DNA of 53,891 nucleotides from Microbulbifer okhotskensis (GTDB lineage: Bacteria > Pseudomonadota > Gammaproteobacteria > Pseudomonadales > Cellvibrionaceae): assembly GCF_023895975.1 (NCBI RefSeq), contig NZ_JALBWM010000022.1, positions 1 to 53,891 on the forward strand. The letters are read 5' to 3'. This document shows, piece by piece, positions 9,927 to 21,323 of this stretch (position 1 is the first letter of the stretch; the number at the start of each line of letters is the position of its first letter). The notes beneath the pieces were generated by a model, which was given only the letters and a program-made list of their open reading frames with translations, had not been told where the DNA came from and did not search any database. A program made the position numbers and the translations under genes.

Positions 9927-10598
9927 CTACTCAGTTTCTTCGGTGGCCGCTTCGGTTTCCAGGGGCCAGCCGCCCATCTCTTTCCACTTATTGACGATGC
10001 CGCAAAAGAGCGTTGCAGTTTTTTCTGCATCGTACTCTGCCGAGTGAGCGCAGTTGTTGTCAAATTCGATCCCCGCTACCTGACAAGCCTTGGCTAGTAC
10101 GGTCTGGCCATAGGCGAGGCCGGCGAGACTGGCGGTATCGAAGCAGGAAAAGGGGTGGAACGGGTTGCGTTTGACACCACAGCGTTCCACCGCCGCATTG
10201 ACGAAGCCCAGATCAAAATGTGCATTGTGGGCAACCACGACGGCGCGGGTGCAGCTGTGTTTTTTCACGGCACTGCGAATCTTGCGAAACAATTCCGGTA
10301 TGGCAATCTCTTCCGGCCAGGCATCGCGCTCTGGCGATTCGAGATCGATGCCGATAAAGTCGAGAGCAGACTGCTCTACATTGGCGCCTTCAAAAGGCTC
10401 CAGGTGGAAACTGTGGGTCTCCAGCGGGAAGAGGGTGCCGCTGTCATCCATGTCCAGGATAACCGCTGAAACCTCCAGCAATGCGTCGGTACGGGCGTTA
10501 AAGCCGCCGGTCTCTAGGTCGATTACCACGGGCAGAAAGCCTCGGAATCGCTGGGCGAGAGAGCTTTTTGGTCCTGTGGGTTCTTCCGCGGGTGTCAC
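9927..10598 (-). CDS. rnt: Ribonuclease T
   Basis: RNase T trims 3' ends of tRNA, 5S and 23S rRNA and turns over tRNA CCA ends. The 223-residue protein shows the DEDDh exonuclease set: VIDLETGG near residue 25 (Asp and Glu), VVAHNAHFDLGF (second Asp) and NNCAHSAEYDAEKTA (His and last Asp). Aromatic and Arg residues typical of RNase T (FRGFLPVV, NPFHPFSCFDT) are present. It follows pyrC on the minus strand 129 bp downstream, an order known from pseudomonads. The Glu-rich C-terminal tail is a little longer than usual. Confidence 0.93.
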   Translation of the reverse strand: MTPAEEPTGPKSSLAQRFRGFLPVVIDLETGGFNARTDALLEVSAVILDMDDSGTLFPLETHSFHLEPFEGANVEQSALDFIGIDLESPERDAWPEEIAIPELFRKIRSAVKKHSCTRAVVVAHNAHFDLGFVNAAVERCGVKRNPFHPFSCFDTASLAGLAYGQTVLAKACQVAGIEFDNNCAHSAEYDAEKTATLFCGIVNKWKEMGGWPLETEAATEETE

Positions 10599-10727
10599 AG
10601 TGATTCCTTGTAAATCTTGTCTTCAGGCCGGCAATTGCGGGCACTGGTAGGGCTGGGTGGTGTGTTCAAGTTGGCGCACCCGCAGGGAGAAACTTCCCCA
10701 CAAGCACTGTAATCAGGCAGTACCCAA

Positions 10728-11759
10728 TTATACAAGTTGCCAGTTTAAGGTTTCACCGGCCGCGAGGGGAATCAGATTTTCTCCTCCCATTGCCAGTTTT
10801 TCCGGCAGGGTCCAGGGGCTTTTGGCCAAAGTGATGGTGTCCTGGTTGCGTGGCAGCTCATAAAAGTCCGGCCCAAACTCACTGGCGAAACCCTCGAGTT
10901 TGTCGAGTTTGCCCGCGCGCTCGAAGACTTCTGCGTACAGCTCGATCGCCGAGTAAGCGGTATAGCAACCCGCGCAGCCACAGGCGTGCTCTTTTTTGTG
11001 GCGGGCGTGGGGGGCTGAGTCGGTACCCAGGAAGAATTTTGGATTGCCGCTGGTGGCCGCTTCAATCAGTGCGTTCTGGTGATATCCACGCTTGAGAATT
11101 GGCAGGCAGTAAAAGTGCGGCTGGATGCCGCCCACTAACATGTGGTTGCGATTGTACAGCAGGTGGTGTGCAGTAATGGTTGCGGCAACACCTTCGCGGG
11201 CGCCCTGAACAAATTCAGCCGCTTGTGCGGTGGTGATATGTTCAAACACCACTTTTAGGGTAGGAAAATCGTCTACCAGGCGGGAGAGGGTCTTTTCAAT
11301 AAAGACGTGTTCGCGATCGAAGATATCAATATCACTGGTGGTTACTTCTCCGTGAACCAGCAGCTTCATTCCGCAGGTCTGCATCTCCTCCAGTGCTGAG
11401 TAGATGTTGGTGATATCGGTTACACCGGAATCGGAATTGGTGGTCGCGCCAGCGGGGTACAGTTTTGCGGCGATAATTCCGGCCGCATGGGCTTGACGGA
11501 TGATAGCGGCATCCGTCTTGTCGGTGAGGTAGATCACCATCAGCGGTTCAAACGGGGTGCCGGCGGGAATCTGTGCACAAATCCGCTCTTTATAAGCCGT
11601 GGCGCTCTCGGCATCGGTTACCGGTGGTACTAGGTTTGGCATCACTATCGCACGGCGAAATTGTCGTGCGGCATCGGGTACTGTGCGCTCGAGAGCGGCG
11701 CCATCGCGCAGGTGAATATGCCAGTCGTCAGGGGCGCGAAGAGTGATTTGCTCCGTCAT
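10728..11759 (-). CDS. pyrC: Dihydroorotase
   Basis: Third step of pyrimidine synthesis: reversible cyclisation of carbamoyl-aspartate to dihydroorotate. The 343 residues match the E. coli-type (class II) enzyme. Zinc-site motifs are visible: [10 protein letters not shown] near the start, the carbamylated Lys in [29 protein letters not shown] and the C-terminal [14 protein letters not shown] with the catalytic Asp. A single gene, divergent from argG and upstream of rnt. Confidence 0.96.
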   Translation of the reverse strand: MTEQITLRAPDDWHIHLRDGAALERTVPDAARQFRRAIVMPNLVPPVTDAESATAYKERICAQIPAGTPFEPLMVIYLTDKTDAAIIRQAHAAGIIAAKLYPAGATTNSDSGVTDITNIYSALEEMQTCGMKLLVHGEVTTSDIDIFDREHVFIEKTLSRLVDDFPTLKVVFEHITTAQAAEFVQGAREGVAATITAHHLLYNRNHMLVGGIQPHFYCLPILKRGYHQNALIEAATSGNPKFFLGTDSAPHARHKKEHACGCAGCYTAYSAIELYAEVFERAGKLDKLEGFASEFGPDFYELPRNQDTITLAKSPWTLPEKLAMGGENLIPLAAGETLNWQLV

Positions 11760-12077
11760 GGTACTCCGTGGTGCTTTTTACCGTAGTGAGTCGTTGTGCG
11801 GCGCGCATGCTACCCGATGCGCTGCAAAATTGCGATGCACGGGGGGTTAAAAATTAATCAATTGCGTTGGCAGGCGCCATGGTGCTAGTCGATCGCGATC
11901 ATAGGCGCTACAATCGCGCCCCGACAAAGAGTGTGGGTATTACTGTGCCCGCAAATTACCGATCCTGGGCATATCTCCAAGAATAACTCCCCCAGACCGA
12001 CACCAAATTTGCGCAATGGCGATTCGCGTTGCTGCGCTATTGTCGTGGCGGCGTTTTTCCGGCAGCAGAGGACAGCA
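11760..12077. other. Divergent pyrC-argG intergenic region
   Basis: Holds the promoters for the two divergent genes. An AT-rich patch lies at about 11847-11862. An open frame continues upstream of argG through this region, but the argG start at 12078 fits the family. I see no convincing operator for ArgR or PurR. Confidence 0.4.
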
Positions 12078-13289
<1,212 letters not shown>

Positions 13290-13298
<9 letters not shown>

Positions 13299-13331
13299 AT
13301 CAGCAATAGCCGGACAGGGATGCGCTTAAAT
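13290..13331 (+). promoter_or_regulatory. FNR/Anr-type box and class II promoter of ccoNOQP
   Basis: TTGAT-TTAG-ATCAG at 13290-13303 matches the FNR consensus TTGATNNNNATCAA at 9 of 10 positions and overlaps the argG stop. A -10-like TTAAAT lies at 13326-13331. If transcription starts near 13338, the box centre (13296.5) is at -41.5, the standard position for FNR activation. This fits oxygen-limited induction of a cbb3 oxidase. The box and spacing are seen; regulator and start point are inferred. Confidence 0.7.
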
Positions 13332-13343
13332 CCTTATCCGGCT
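13308..13343 (+). other. Stem-loop between argG and ccoN
   Basis: AGCCGGA (13308-13314) pairs with TCCGGCT (13337-13343), extended after one mismatch by AGGGAT/ATCCTT. There is no T-run. It may be the end of argG mRNA. It overlaps the proposed -10 box and start of the cco promoter, so it could also affect the 5' end of the cco transcript. A second inverted repeat, CAGTTATG/CATAACTG at 13352-13374, follows in the ccoN leader. Confidence 0.5.
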
Positions 13344-13442
13344 AATAGTAACAGTTATGAGTGACACATAACTGCTGCAGACTCTCTGGTGGGCCAGTCC
13401 TGCACAGTGGAACCAAATCTTAAAAGCAACGGAAGTAAAAAC

Positions 13443-14897
13443 ATGACGACAACGGTGGCAAAGACCGGCCCTGTGCCGGACTATGACTACAATATCGTGC
13501 GCCAGTTCACCATCATGTCCGTGGTCTGGGGCATTTTTGGTATGGGCATGGGCGTATTGATCGCAGCCCAGTTGGCCTGGCCTGCACTCAATGATATCTG
13601 GCAGCCATTCTCCCACTTCGGGCGTTTGCGGCCCCTGCACACCAATGCGGTAATTTTTGCCTTTGGTGGTAGCGTGCTATTTGCGACTTCCTATTACGTG
13701 GTGCAGCGCACCTGTCAGGTTCGGCTTTGGGGTGGCTGGTTGATTCCCTTTACCTTCTGGGGATGGCAGGCGGTGATTGTGGCGGCGGCGATTACCCTGC
13801 CAATGGGATTCACCTCTACCAAGGAATACGCTGAGCTTGAGTGGCCCATCGATATCCTGATCGCACTGGTTTGGGTTGCCTACGCACTGGTATTTTTTGG
13901 CACCATCGTTAAACGCAAAACCTCCCACATCTATGTGGCGAACTGGTTCTTTGGCGCTTACATTGTCACTATTGCTGTACTCCATATTATTAATAATTTG
14001 GAGATTCCGGTTGCTCCGTTCAAGTCCTACTCTATCTATTCGGGTACCAAGGACGCAATGATCCAGTGGTGGTATGGCCACAACGCCGTGGGCTTCTTCC
14101 TGACGGCTGCATTCCTCGGCATCATGTACTACTTCGTACCGAAGCAGGCCGGCCGCCCAATTTATTCCTACCAGCTGTCCATCATTCACTTCTGGGCACT
14201 GATCTCCCTGTACGTTTGGGCCGGTGGTCACCACTTGCACTACTCAGCGCTGCCCGATTGGGCTCAGAGCCTGGCGATGGTGATGTCCCTGATTCTGCTG
14301 GCACCTTCTTGGGGCGGTATGATCAACGGCATCATGACGTTGTCCGGCGCTTGGCATAAGCTGCGCACCGACCCGACCCTGCGCTTCCTGGTGGTATCCC
14401 TGTCCTTTTATGGTATGTCTACCTTTGAAGGTCCGATGATGTCTATCAAGACCGTGAACGCCCTTTCTCACAATACCGACTGGACTATCGGCCATGTACA
14501 TTCCGGTGCATTGGGCTGGGTTGCCATGATTTCCATCGGTGCCCTGTATCACCTGGTTCCAGTACTGTGGAAGCGTCGCGAAATGTACAGTACCAAGCTG
14601 ATCAACGCGCACTTCTGGCTGGCCACTGTCGGCACTGTGCTTTATATCGCTGCGATGTGGGTGAACGGCATTACCCAAGGGCTGATGTGGAGTGCATTCA
14701 ACGCCGATGGCACCCTGGCTTACAGCTTCGTGGATAGTGTTGTTGCGAGCCATCCGGGTTACGTCGTGCGCTGGTTGGGCGGTGCTATGTTCCTGGTGGG
14801 TATGCTGCTGATGGCTTACAACGTTTACCGCACGATTACCCAAAGAGTAAACGACGCTGCAGCCGATAACACCGTTCGTGCAGTGCCTGCGGCATAG
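13443..14897 (+). CDS. ccoN: cbb3-type cytochrome c oxidase subunit I
   Basis: Catalytic haem-copper subunit that reduces oxygen at low concentrations and pumps protons. I start it at the ATG at 13443 (484 residues) after a GGAAGT site; the upstream GTG at 13389 adds an unsupported extension. About twelve membrane helices are seen. Haem and copper ligands fall in motifs such as [43 protein letters not shown] and [16 protein letters not shown]. First gene of the ccoNOQP operon. Confidence 0.97.
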   Translation: MTTTVAKTGPVPDYDYNIVRQFTIMSVVWGIFGMGMGVLIAAQLAWPALNDIWQPFSHFGRLRPLHTNAVIFAFGGSVLFATSYYVVQRTCQVRLWGGWLIPFTFWGWQAVIVAAAITLPMGFTSTKEYAELEWPIDILIALVWVAYALVFFGTIVKRKTSHIYVANWFFGAYIVTIAVLHIINNLEIPVAPFKSYSIYSGTKDAMIQWWYGHNAVGFFLTAAFLGIMYYFVPKQAGRPIYSYQLSIIHFWALISLYVWAGGHHLHYSALPDWAQSLAMVMSLILLAPSWGGMINGIMTLSGAWHKLRTDPTLRFLVVSLSFYGMSTFEGPMMSIKTVNALSHNTDWTIGHVHSGALGWVAMISIGALYHLVPVLWKRREMYSTKLINAHFWLATVGTVLYIAAMWVNGITQGLMWSAFNADGTLAYSFVDSVVASHPGYVVRWLGGAMFLVGMLLMAYNVYRTITQRVNDAAADNTVRAVPAA

Positions 14898-14908
14898 GAG
14901 TTTAGATT

Positions 14909-15529
14909 GTGAAGAATCATGACCTCGTAGAAAAAAACATCGGCTGGATGATCTTTTTCATCATTATCGCCATCAGCTTTGGCGCACTGGTTGAGATCGT
15001 TCCGCAATTTTTTACCAAGGATAACTACACACCCCTGCCGGGCCAGAAGCCGTTGACGGCAGTGCAATTGGAAGGTCGCGATATTTATATTCGCGAAGGC
15101 TGTCACGTTTGCCACACGCAGATGATTCGTCCTCTGCGTGCGGAAGTTGAGCGTTATGGCCACTACTCCATGGCACAGGAATCTATTTACGAGCACCCCT
15201 TCCTGTGGGGCTCCAAGCGCACCGGTCCCGACCTGGCGCGCGTGGGGGGAGGACTCTATTCGGATAAGTGGCACCGGGAGCATTTGTACAATCCGCGCAT
15301 CCGTGTGCCTCAATCCATTATGCCGGCCTATCCATGGTTGTTCGACAATGTAGTAACCGGTGAATACACCGCACGTAAGATGGAGGCGCTGCGCTTCGTC
15401 GGTGTGCCCTACACCGACGAAGATATCGCCACTGCCGCCGAGCCTTTCGAAGGTGGCAAGGTGATGGAAATTGATGCGTTGGTCGCTTACTTGCAGCAGC
15501 TGGGTACCCTGGTTACCCAAAAACGCTAA
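14909..15529 (+). CDS. ccoO: cbb3-type cytochrome c oxidase subunit II (monohaem)
   Basis: Membrane-anchored monohaem cytochrome c that passes electrons to CcoN. The 206 residues have one N-terminal anchor (~12-31, [20 protein letters not shown]) and one haem c motif C65-HV-C68-H69, followed by the family block [17 protein letters not shown]. The distal region IMPAYPWLF supplies the likely Met ligand. The GTG start follows GGAG and lies 11 bp after ccoN. Confidence 0.97.
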   Translation: MKNHDLVEKNIGWMIFFIIIAISFGALVEIVPQFFTKDNYTPLPGQKPLTAVQLEGRDIYIREGCHVCHTQMIRPLRAEVERYGHYSMAQESIYEHPFLWGSKRTGPDLARVGGGLYSDKWHREHLYNPRIRVPQSIMPAYPWLFDNVVTGEYTARKMEALRFVGVPYTDEDIATAAEPFEGGKVMEIDALVAYLQQLGTLVTQKR

Positions 15530-15547
15530 TAGCGAGGAAGGAAGCTC

Positions 15548-15781
15548 GTGACTATAGAAACATTGCGGGAAATCGGTTTGGTTCTTGGAGCAGTGGCTTT
15601 TCTGGCAGTTTGCTGGTGGGCCTTCTCGCCGAAGCGCAAGAAGCGCTTCGACGAAGATGCCAATTTGCCATTTGCCGATGAAGAGCAACAAGCCGACAAG
15701 GAGAAGTCGGCCGCTCAGCAGGACGAATCCAATTCCGGGGAAAAACCCGGAGCCAATCGAAAACAGGGGCAGGATAAGTAA
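15548..15781 (+). CDS. ccoQ: cbb3-type oxidase subunit CcoQ
   Basis: Small stabilising subunit. The 77-residue protein has a single membrane helix near residues 8-26 (IGLVLGAVAFLAVCWWAF), the usual basic stretch SPKRKKRFDEDANLPFADEE, and a Lys/Gln-rich hydrophilic tail longer than in most relatives. GTG start after GAGGAAGGAAG. Its stop overlaps the ccoP ATG by one base. Confidence 0.92.
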   Translation: MTIETLREIGLVLGAVAFLAVCWWAFSPKRKKRFDEDANLPFADEEQQADKEKSAAQQDESNSGEKPGANRKQGQDK

Positions 15782-16689
15782 TGAGTACATTCTGGAGTGT
15801 GTGGGTAATTGTGCTCACCCTCGCCAATCTGGCGTTGATTACCTGGGTGTTGTTCGCCAACCGAAAAGTGGCGGTGGACGATCAGGCCGAACCGGAAAAC
15901 AAAACAACAGGCCATGTCTACGACGGTATTGAGGAGTACGATAACCCTCTGCCCAAGTGGTGGTTCATGCTGTTCATCGTCACGCTGGTATTCTCAGTGG
16001 GATACCTGGTGATCTATCCGGGTATGGGTAATTTCAAAGGGGTAAGTGGCTGGTCATCGGTGGGTGCCCTGGAAGCTTCCCAGGCTGAGGCCCAGGAAAA
16101 ATTCCACGAAACTTTCGGTAAGTACAAAGACATGCCGATTGAGGAAATTGCTCAAACTCCTCAGGCGATCAAGATGGGTTCGCGAATTTTCGCTAACAAC
16201 TGCGCCGTGTGTCACGGTGCCGATGCTGGCGGTTATTTGGGTTTTCCCAACCTGACCGATAATGCCTGGCTGTATGGCGGTACTCCGGAGAAAATCCTGG
16301 AGACCCTGAACAACGGCCGTCAGGGTATGATGCCTCCGCAGGGGCCGGTGATTGGCGAAGAAGGTGTTGTGAATGCCACGGAATACGTGCTCTCCCTGAA
16401 TGGCCTGGCCCATGATGCCCCTATGGCTGTCGAGGGTAAGAAAGTATTTAATACGGTGTGTATGGCGTGTCACGGTATGGACGCCAAGGGTAACCAAGCC
16501 CTGGGTGCCCCGAACCTGACTGACAATATCTGGTTGTACGGCAGCAAGCGTGAGCAGATCCAGCAGACTATTCGCGGAGGTCGGACCAATATAATGCCCG
16601 CGCAGAAAGACAAACTGCGAGAAGACAAGATTCGCCTGGTGGCGGCTTATGTCTATAGCCTGTCCCAACAGGATGAGGAACAGCAGTAA
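15781..16689 (+). CDS. ccoP: cbb3-type cytochrome c oxidase subunit III (dihaem)
   Basis: Dihaem cytochrome c that accepts electrons from soluble cytochromes and feeds CcoO. The 302-residue protein has two membrane segments (~4-24 and ~61-79) and two haem motifs, C141-AV-C144-H145 and C227-MA-C230-H231. Likely Met ligands are in GMMPPQG and NIMPAQ. Two N-terminal helices mark the long form of CcoP. A terminator follows. Confidence 0.97.
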   Translation: MSTFWSVWVIVLTLANLALITWVLFANRKVAVDDQAEPENKTTGHVYDGIEEYDNPLPKWWFMLFIVTLVFSVGYLVIYPGMGNFKGVSGWSSVGALEASQAEAQEKFHETFGKYKDMPIEEIAQTPQAIKMGSRIFANNCAVCHGADAGGYLGFPNLTDNAWLYGGTPEKILETLNNGRQGMMPPQGPVIGEEGVVNATEYVLSLNGLAHDAPMAVEGKKVFNTVCMACHGMDAKGNQALGAPNLTDNIWLYGSKREQIQQTIRGGRTNIMPAQKDKLREDKIRLVAAYVYSLSQQDEEQQ

Positions 16690-16699
16690 TTAACGATTG

Positions 16700-16727
16700 A
16701 GGCCCGGCATTTGCCGGGCCTTGTTTT
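16700..16727 (+). terminator. Intrinsic terminator after ccoP
   Basis: AGGCCCGGCA and TGCCGGGCCT form a perfect 10-bp stem with a TT loop, followed by TGTTTTTT. It ends ccoNOQP and sets off the accessory genes ccoGHIS. Confidence 0.9.
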
Positions 16728-16826
16728 TTCAAGGGACTCCGGGCGCTACTGGGACGGAGAAAAAGCCTCAACATAAGTGGCTACCTAACCCACGTACTGA
16801 TGTGCCCGTGCGAGAGTGAGGTTGTT

Positions 16827-18245
16827 GTGAGTGATTTAATTCCCACCCGTGAAGAACAGGAAGGTGATGGCGAAGTTCGCTATCGCATGTTGTATGAGTC
16901 GGAAGACAAGGTTTATATCCGCCATATTCGCGGTGTGTTTACCCGTATCCGCAAATATACCGGTCTGCCGCTGCTGCTGGCTTTTTTCTTTCTCCCTTGG
17001 ATCAATATTGATGGACGCCCATCGGTCTTCTTTGATCTGCCCACCCGTCAATTCCATATTCTCTGGACCACTTTCGGCCCTCAGGATGGCTTTCTCTTAG
17101 CCTGGCTGCTGATTATTGCCGCTTTTGCTTTGTTTGCCATCACCACTTGGATGGGGCGGGTGTGGTGTGGTTTTACCTGTCCGCAGACGGTCTGGACCAT
17201 GATGTTTATCTGGGGCGAGCGCATCTGTGAAGGTGACCGTAACAAGCGCATGAAATTGGATAAAGCCCCTTGGAATCTGGAAAAGGTTTTGCGCAAGGGC
17301 GGCACTCACACCATCTGGCTGCTGATCTCCCTGGCAACGGCGCTGGCTTTCGTAGGTTATTTCTATGGGGTCCGTGATCTCGTGGTGGATCTGGCCACAT
17401 TCAAAGCCAATCCACAGGGTGTCTTCTGGGTCGCCTTTTTTACTTTCGCCACTTACATGAATGCGGGCTTCTTGCGCGAGCAGGTGTGTAAGTACATGTG
17501 TCCCTACGCGCGCTTCCAGTCGGTGATGTACGACCAGGATACCCTCGCTGTTTACTACGATGCCAAGCGCGGTGAGACCCGCGGCCCACGCAAGAAGACG
17601 GTGGACTATAAGGCAGAAGGTATGGGCGACTGTATCGACTGTTACTGGTGCGTCCAGGTGTGCCCGGTGGATATCGATATTCGCGATGGCATGCAGTATG
17701 AATGCATCAATTGTGGTCTATGTGTTGATGCCTGTAACAGTGTTATGGACAAGATGGAGTACGAGCGAGGGCTGATCCGTTTTACCTCGGAAGATGAGTT
17801 ACAGACCGGCAAGACCCGTTTCCTCCGTCCGCGACTGTTCGGCTATGCACTGATCCTGCTGACGATGACCGGTTTATTTGCTCAGCAGGTGGTTACCCGC
17901 AGCCCGATCGAAGCTGAGGTCTCTCGTGACCGCGGCGTCCGTATGTTCCGGGAATTACAGGGGCAGGTACAGAATGTGTACATGATCAAGATCACCAATA
18001 TGGACCAGACGCCTCACGAGTTTTCGATCAAAGTGCAAGGTAAGACCGGTTACGACTATTCGGTTCGAAAGCCCAGGAAGATTTATCTGGTGCCGGGAGA
18101 GATTTTCTCTGTACCTATCCGGGTAAGCGTTCCGACGGCACAGCTGAAGGAAGCCAAGCACGACATCGAGATTATTGTTGAGGCAGTCGATAATCCTGAG
18201 CTGATTGTTAAACGCCGAGCGGCGTTTATTGGTCCACAGCAGTAG
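16827..18245 (+). CDS. ccoG: Cytochrome oxidase accessory protein CcoG (FixG/RdxA)
   Basis: Polyferredoxin thought to reduce copper for delivery to the cbb3 active site. The GTG at 16827 gives 472 residues and has TGAGG upstream; an ATG at 16800 would add nine residues but has no ribosome site. Membrane helices in the first half include FTCPQTVWTMMFIWGERICEG. Two iron-sulphur binding clusters are present, CIDCYWCVQVCPVDID and CINCGLCVDACNS. The C terminus is an immunoglobulin-like domain. Confidence 0.94.
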   Translation: MSDLIPTREEQEGDGEVRYRMLYESEDKVYIRHIRGVFTRIRKYTGLPLLLAFFFLPWINIDGRPSVFFDLPTRQFHILWTTFGPQDGFLLAWLLIIAAFALFAITTWMGRVWCGFTCPQTVWTMMFIWGERICEGDRNKRMKLDKAPWNLEKVLRKGGTHTIWLLISLATALAFVGYFYGVRDLVVDLATFKANPQGVFWVAFFTFATYMNAGFLREQVCKYMCPYARFQSVMYDQDTLAVYYDAKRGETRGPRKKTVDYKAEGMGDCIDCYWCVQVCPVDIDIRDGMQYECINCGLCVDACNSVMDKMEYERGLIRFTSEDELQTGKTRFLRPRLFGYALILLTMTGLFAQQVVTRSPIEAEVSRDRGVRMFRELQGQVQNVYMIKITNMDQTPHEFSIKVQGKTGYDYSVRKPRKIYLVPGEIFSVPIRVSVPTAQLKEAKHDIEIIVEAVDNPELIVKRRAAFIGPQQ

Positions 18246-18275
18246 ACGGGGCTCTCCTCCCGTTGCAAAGTACGG

Positions 18276-18302
18276 GCCCGCTCAGGCGGGCTCGAATTTT
18301 TG
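18276..18302 (+). terminator. Hairpin between ccoG and ccoH
   Basis: GCCCGC-TCAG-GCGGGC (18276-18291) followed by TCGAATTTTTG. The T-run is short and a few bases away, so it is probably a partial terminator. Confidence 0.55.
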
Positions 18303-18330
18303 TATAAAACGGTAACTTTTTGGTAACGCG

Positions 18331-18855
18331 ATGAATAAACCAACGGCAAATCCCTGGTATCGGGAACCCTGGGCCTGGATGGTCCTGGCACCACTGATTG
18401 CAGTGGTCGTAGTGTCTACAATCACCGTCTCGATAGCGGTGCGCTTTGCTGACGACCAGGTCAGTGACACCTACTACAAAGACAGCCGCATGTACCACTT
18501 TAGCGCCGACCAGGACATCCGCGCCAAGGAGTTGGGGTTGGCTGCGAGGGTCCAATTCCAACGACCCGAGCGTAGGGTTACGGTGGAGCTGGATGGTGAT
18601 CTTGATTATCCCAAGATTCTGCTGCTCACCTTGAGCCACCCGGTGGAAGCTGACCTGGATCAGCATATCCAGCTGTCGCAGCTCGCCATAGGTCGCTATC
18701 AGGGCACATTGCCCAGCGATGTAGAGAACCGCTGGTACCTTCGTCTGATGCCTGAACTCGATCCCGAAATGCACCAGCAAGCGGAATGGCGTTTGAAAGG
18801 TGAGGTTAACTTCGATCTCGGCGATGCCGTGCCACTGAACGCCGTGAGTCAATGA
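18331..18855 (+). CDS. ccoH: FixH/CcoH family assembly protein
   Basis: A 174-residue membrane protein needed for stable cbb3 oxidase assembly. It has the FixH layout: a WYREPWAWMVLAPLIAVVVVS anchor near the N terminus, the DTYYKDSRMYHF segment directly after it, and a periplasmic beta-rich domain. The stop overlaps the ccoI ATG by 4 bp, indicating coupled translation with the copper pump. Confidence 0.9.
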   Translation: MNKPTANPWYREPWAWMVLAPLIAVVVVSTITVSIAVRFADDQVSDTYYKDSRMYHFSADQDIRAKELGLAARVQFQRPERRVTVELDGDLDYPKILLLTLSHPVEADLDQHIQLSQLAIGRYQGTLPSDVENRWYLRLMPELDPEMHQQAEWRLKGEVNFDLGDAVPLNAVSQ

Positions 18856-21308
18856 CGTCTACTGCTTCTTCCTGTTTTCACTGTGGGCTTCCTGTTCCCC
18901 CCGGTAGTCACCACACGGTGGTTATCGAGGGGGTTGCCCGCAGTATGTGCTGTCCCGGTTGTGAAGCGGTGGCTGGTGCTATTGTTTCCGGCGGTTTGGA
19001 TGGCTTCTATCGCTTTCGTGAGAAAGACAGCGATAGACCGGAGGAAGCACAGCCACGCGACCGTTGGGCCGCCTATGACCTGGCGGAAGTTCAGCAGCAG
19101 TTTGTGCACGACTGGGATGATGGTGGCAAGATCGCCGCTCTGTTGATCAGCGGTATTACCTGTGCCGCCTGTGTCTGGTTAATTGAAAAACATCTGGGTC
19201 AGCTGGACGGCATCAAAAAGGTTTCGGTCAACGCCAGTACCCAACGGGCACAAATTGCATTCGATCCGACAATGATTAAACCCAGTGAGCTGTTTGCGGA
19301 ATTGGAGCGGATCGGCTATCGACCGGCGCCGGCCACTGCGGCCAATCGCGAAGTGGTGATCCAAAGTGAACACCGCGCTGCATTGCGCCGCCTGGGTGTC
19401 GCCGGGCTTGGCACCATGCAAGTAATGATGTTTGCCATCGCCTTGTACTTCGGCGCCGCCAGCGGTGATGGTATCGGAGAGTTTGAACGCTACTTCCGCT
19501 GGGTTTCACTACTGGTGGCTACACCAGTGGTCTTCTACGCTGCACGGCCATTTTTTAATGCGGCACTACGCAGCCTGCGCGCCCGCCATCTGAGTATGGA
19601 CGTGCCCGTATCCCTCGCGATTGGTCTGGCCTACGGCGCCAGCTTTTACGCCACAGTGTTTGGCACTGGAGAAGTGTATTTCGAATCTATCGCCATGTTT
19701 ACCTTCTTTCTGTTACTGGGGCGCACAGTGGAGATGCGCGCGCGCCACCGCGCGGGTCTTGCCAGTGGTGGATTGGCCCAGCTGCTGCCGATGACGGCGG
19801 CCAAATACCAGGACGGTGAAGTGGTTCATATTCCAGTGGCGGCACTGGCTGCTGGCGATCAAGTGCTATTGCGCCCGGGAGATACGGTCCCCGCTGATGG
19901 GGAAGTATTAGAGGGCGAAAGCGGAGTGGACGAATCCCTGCTCAGCGGTGAATCGGCACTGCAGCAGAAATTCGCAGGCAGCCCGGTATTTGCGGGTAGT
20001 GTTAATGGCGACTCTACGCTGACGATCAAGATTACTGCAGCGGGGCAGGCAACACGCCTCTCTGCTATTGAGCGCCTGGTGGAGCGGGCGCAGTTGGACA
20101 AGCCCCAGCAAGTGGCCCTGGCGGACAGAGTTGCCGGCATCTTCGTCGCGGTTGTGCTGTTTGCCGCAGTGGCTGCCTTTGCTGTCTGGTGGCAAATCGA
20201 TCCGGGCCGCGCCTTCTGGGTGTCTCTGTCGGTTCTGGTGGTGACCTGTCCCTGTGCTCTATCGCTGGCAACACCGGCGGCTCTGGCCTCGGCAACGTTG
20301 CGCTTACAGCAACTGGGCCTATTGGTCGCCGGGGGCGCACTACTGGACACCCTGCCTCGCATCGGCCGGGTGCTGTTTGACAAGACCGGTACCCTGACCC
20401 GTGGAGAGCCGAGAATCCTGGCCATCGAGCTACTGCGCGATGGTTGGAGCGAGCAGCGCGTTAAAGATGTCGCCGCAGCGTTAGAATCCCAGACTAATCA
20501 TCCATTGGCCCGCGCGTTTCGGGCCTGGCGTGGCAACTTGACGGCCAGCCAGTTGAAAGTGCATACGGGCAGCGGTTTGGAGGGGCAGATTGAAGGTGCC
20601 CTCTATCGACTGGGCAAAGCCGATTTTGTCACGGGTGAAAAAATGTCGCTGCCAGAGGGGCAGGGGCAGTGGCTACTGCTGGGAGATTCGAAAGGGGCGA
20701 TTGCCTGGATTGCGCTGGGGGACAAACTTCGCGCTTCCGCCACGGCTGCGGTGGATCGACTGATCGAGCTGGGTCTATCGGTTGAACTGCTCAGCGGGGA
20801 TCAGTCTGCAGAAGTGCAGCGCCTGGCACGACAGGCGGGTATAGATAACTTCCGCGCTGGTGCATCCCCGGAAGACAAGCTCAGCCATATGAAACAGTTA
20901 CAAGGTGCTGGCGACAAGGTATTGATGGTGGGCGACGGTATCAATGATGTGCCAGTGCTCTCCGGTGCGGATGCGTCTGTGGCAATGATGTCGGCGGCAG
21001 ACCTGGCCCAGTCGCGCGCCGATGCCATTTTGCTCAATGGCGATCTTCAGGTACTGCCCAGAGCTATCGAGCTGGCGTACAAATGTCGGCGGATTGTTCG
21101 GCAGAATCTCGCCTGGGCATTGGGCTACAACGCCATAGCGTTACCGTTGGCTTTTTGCGGATTGGTGCCGCCCTGGGCTGCAGCTATTGGAATGTCATTC
21201 AGCTCTCTGGTAGTGGTTCTCAATGCGCTGCGCTTATCGCAGGCTGAGGCCGGTACCGAAGATAATCCTGCAATTTCCCGGGCCGGGGTGCCGGGTCTTG
21301 CTGATTGA
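18852..21308 (+). CDS. ccoI: Copper-translocating P-type ATPase CcoI
   Basis: Exports copper(I) for insertion into the cbb3 oxidase. The 818 residues contain an N-terminal Cys-rich patch (C8, C11, C33, C34, C37) typical of the CcoI branch, and a heavy-metal domain with C104-AA-C107. The transport motif is C466-P467-C468 and the phosphorylation site is D510-KTGT; GDGINDVPVL is the hinge motif. About eight membrane helices. Overlaps ccoH by 4 bp. Confidence 0.96.
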   Translation: MTSTASSCFHCGLPVPPGSHHTVVIEGVARSMCCPGCEAVAGAIVSGGLDGFYRFREKDSDRPEEAQPRDRWAAYDLAEVQQQFVHDWDDGGKIAALLISGITCAACVWLIEKHLGQLDGIKKVSVNASTQRAQIAFDPTMIKPSELFAELERIGYRPAPATAANREVVIQSEHRAALRRLGVAGLGTMQVMMFAIALYFGAASGDGIGEFERYFRWVSLLVATPVVFYAARPFFNAALRSLRARHLSMDVPVSLAIGLAYGASFYATVFGTGEVYFESIAMFTFFLLLGRTVEMRARHRAGLASGGLAQLLPMTAAKYQDGEVVHIPVAALAAGDQVLLRPGDTVPADGEVLEGESGVDESLLSGESALQQKFAGSPVFAGSVNGDSTLTIKITAAGQATRLSAIERLVERAQLDKPQQVALADRVAGIFVAVVLFAAVAAFAVWWQIDPGRAFWVSLSVLVVTCPCALSLATPAALASATLRLQQLGLLVAGGALLDTLPRIGRVLFDKTGTLTRGEPRILAIELLRDGWSEQRVKDVAAALESQTNHPLARAFRAWRGNLTASQLKVHTGSGLEGQIEGALYRLGKADFVTGEKMSLPEGQGQWLLLGDSKGAIAWIALGDKLRASATAAVDRLIELGLSVELLSGDQSAEVQRLARQAGIDNFRAGASPEDKLSHMKQLQGAGDKVLMVGDGINDVPVLSGADASVAMMSAADLAQSRADAILLNGDLQVLPRAIELAYKCRRIVRQNLAWALGYNAIALPLAFCGLVPPWAAAIGMSFSSLVVVLNALRLSQAEAGTEDNPAISRAGVPGLAD

Positions 21309-21323
21309 AAAGAGGTGTCATTG

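Noticed and set aside
14825..15790. 321-residue open frame antisense to ccoO/ccoQ
   Set aside because: Covers three well-supported cco genes in the opposite direction and has no recognisable domain.
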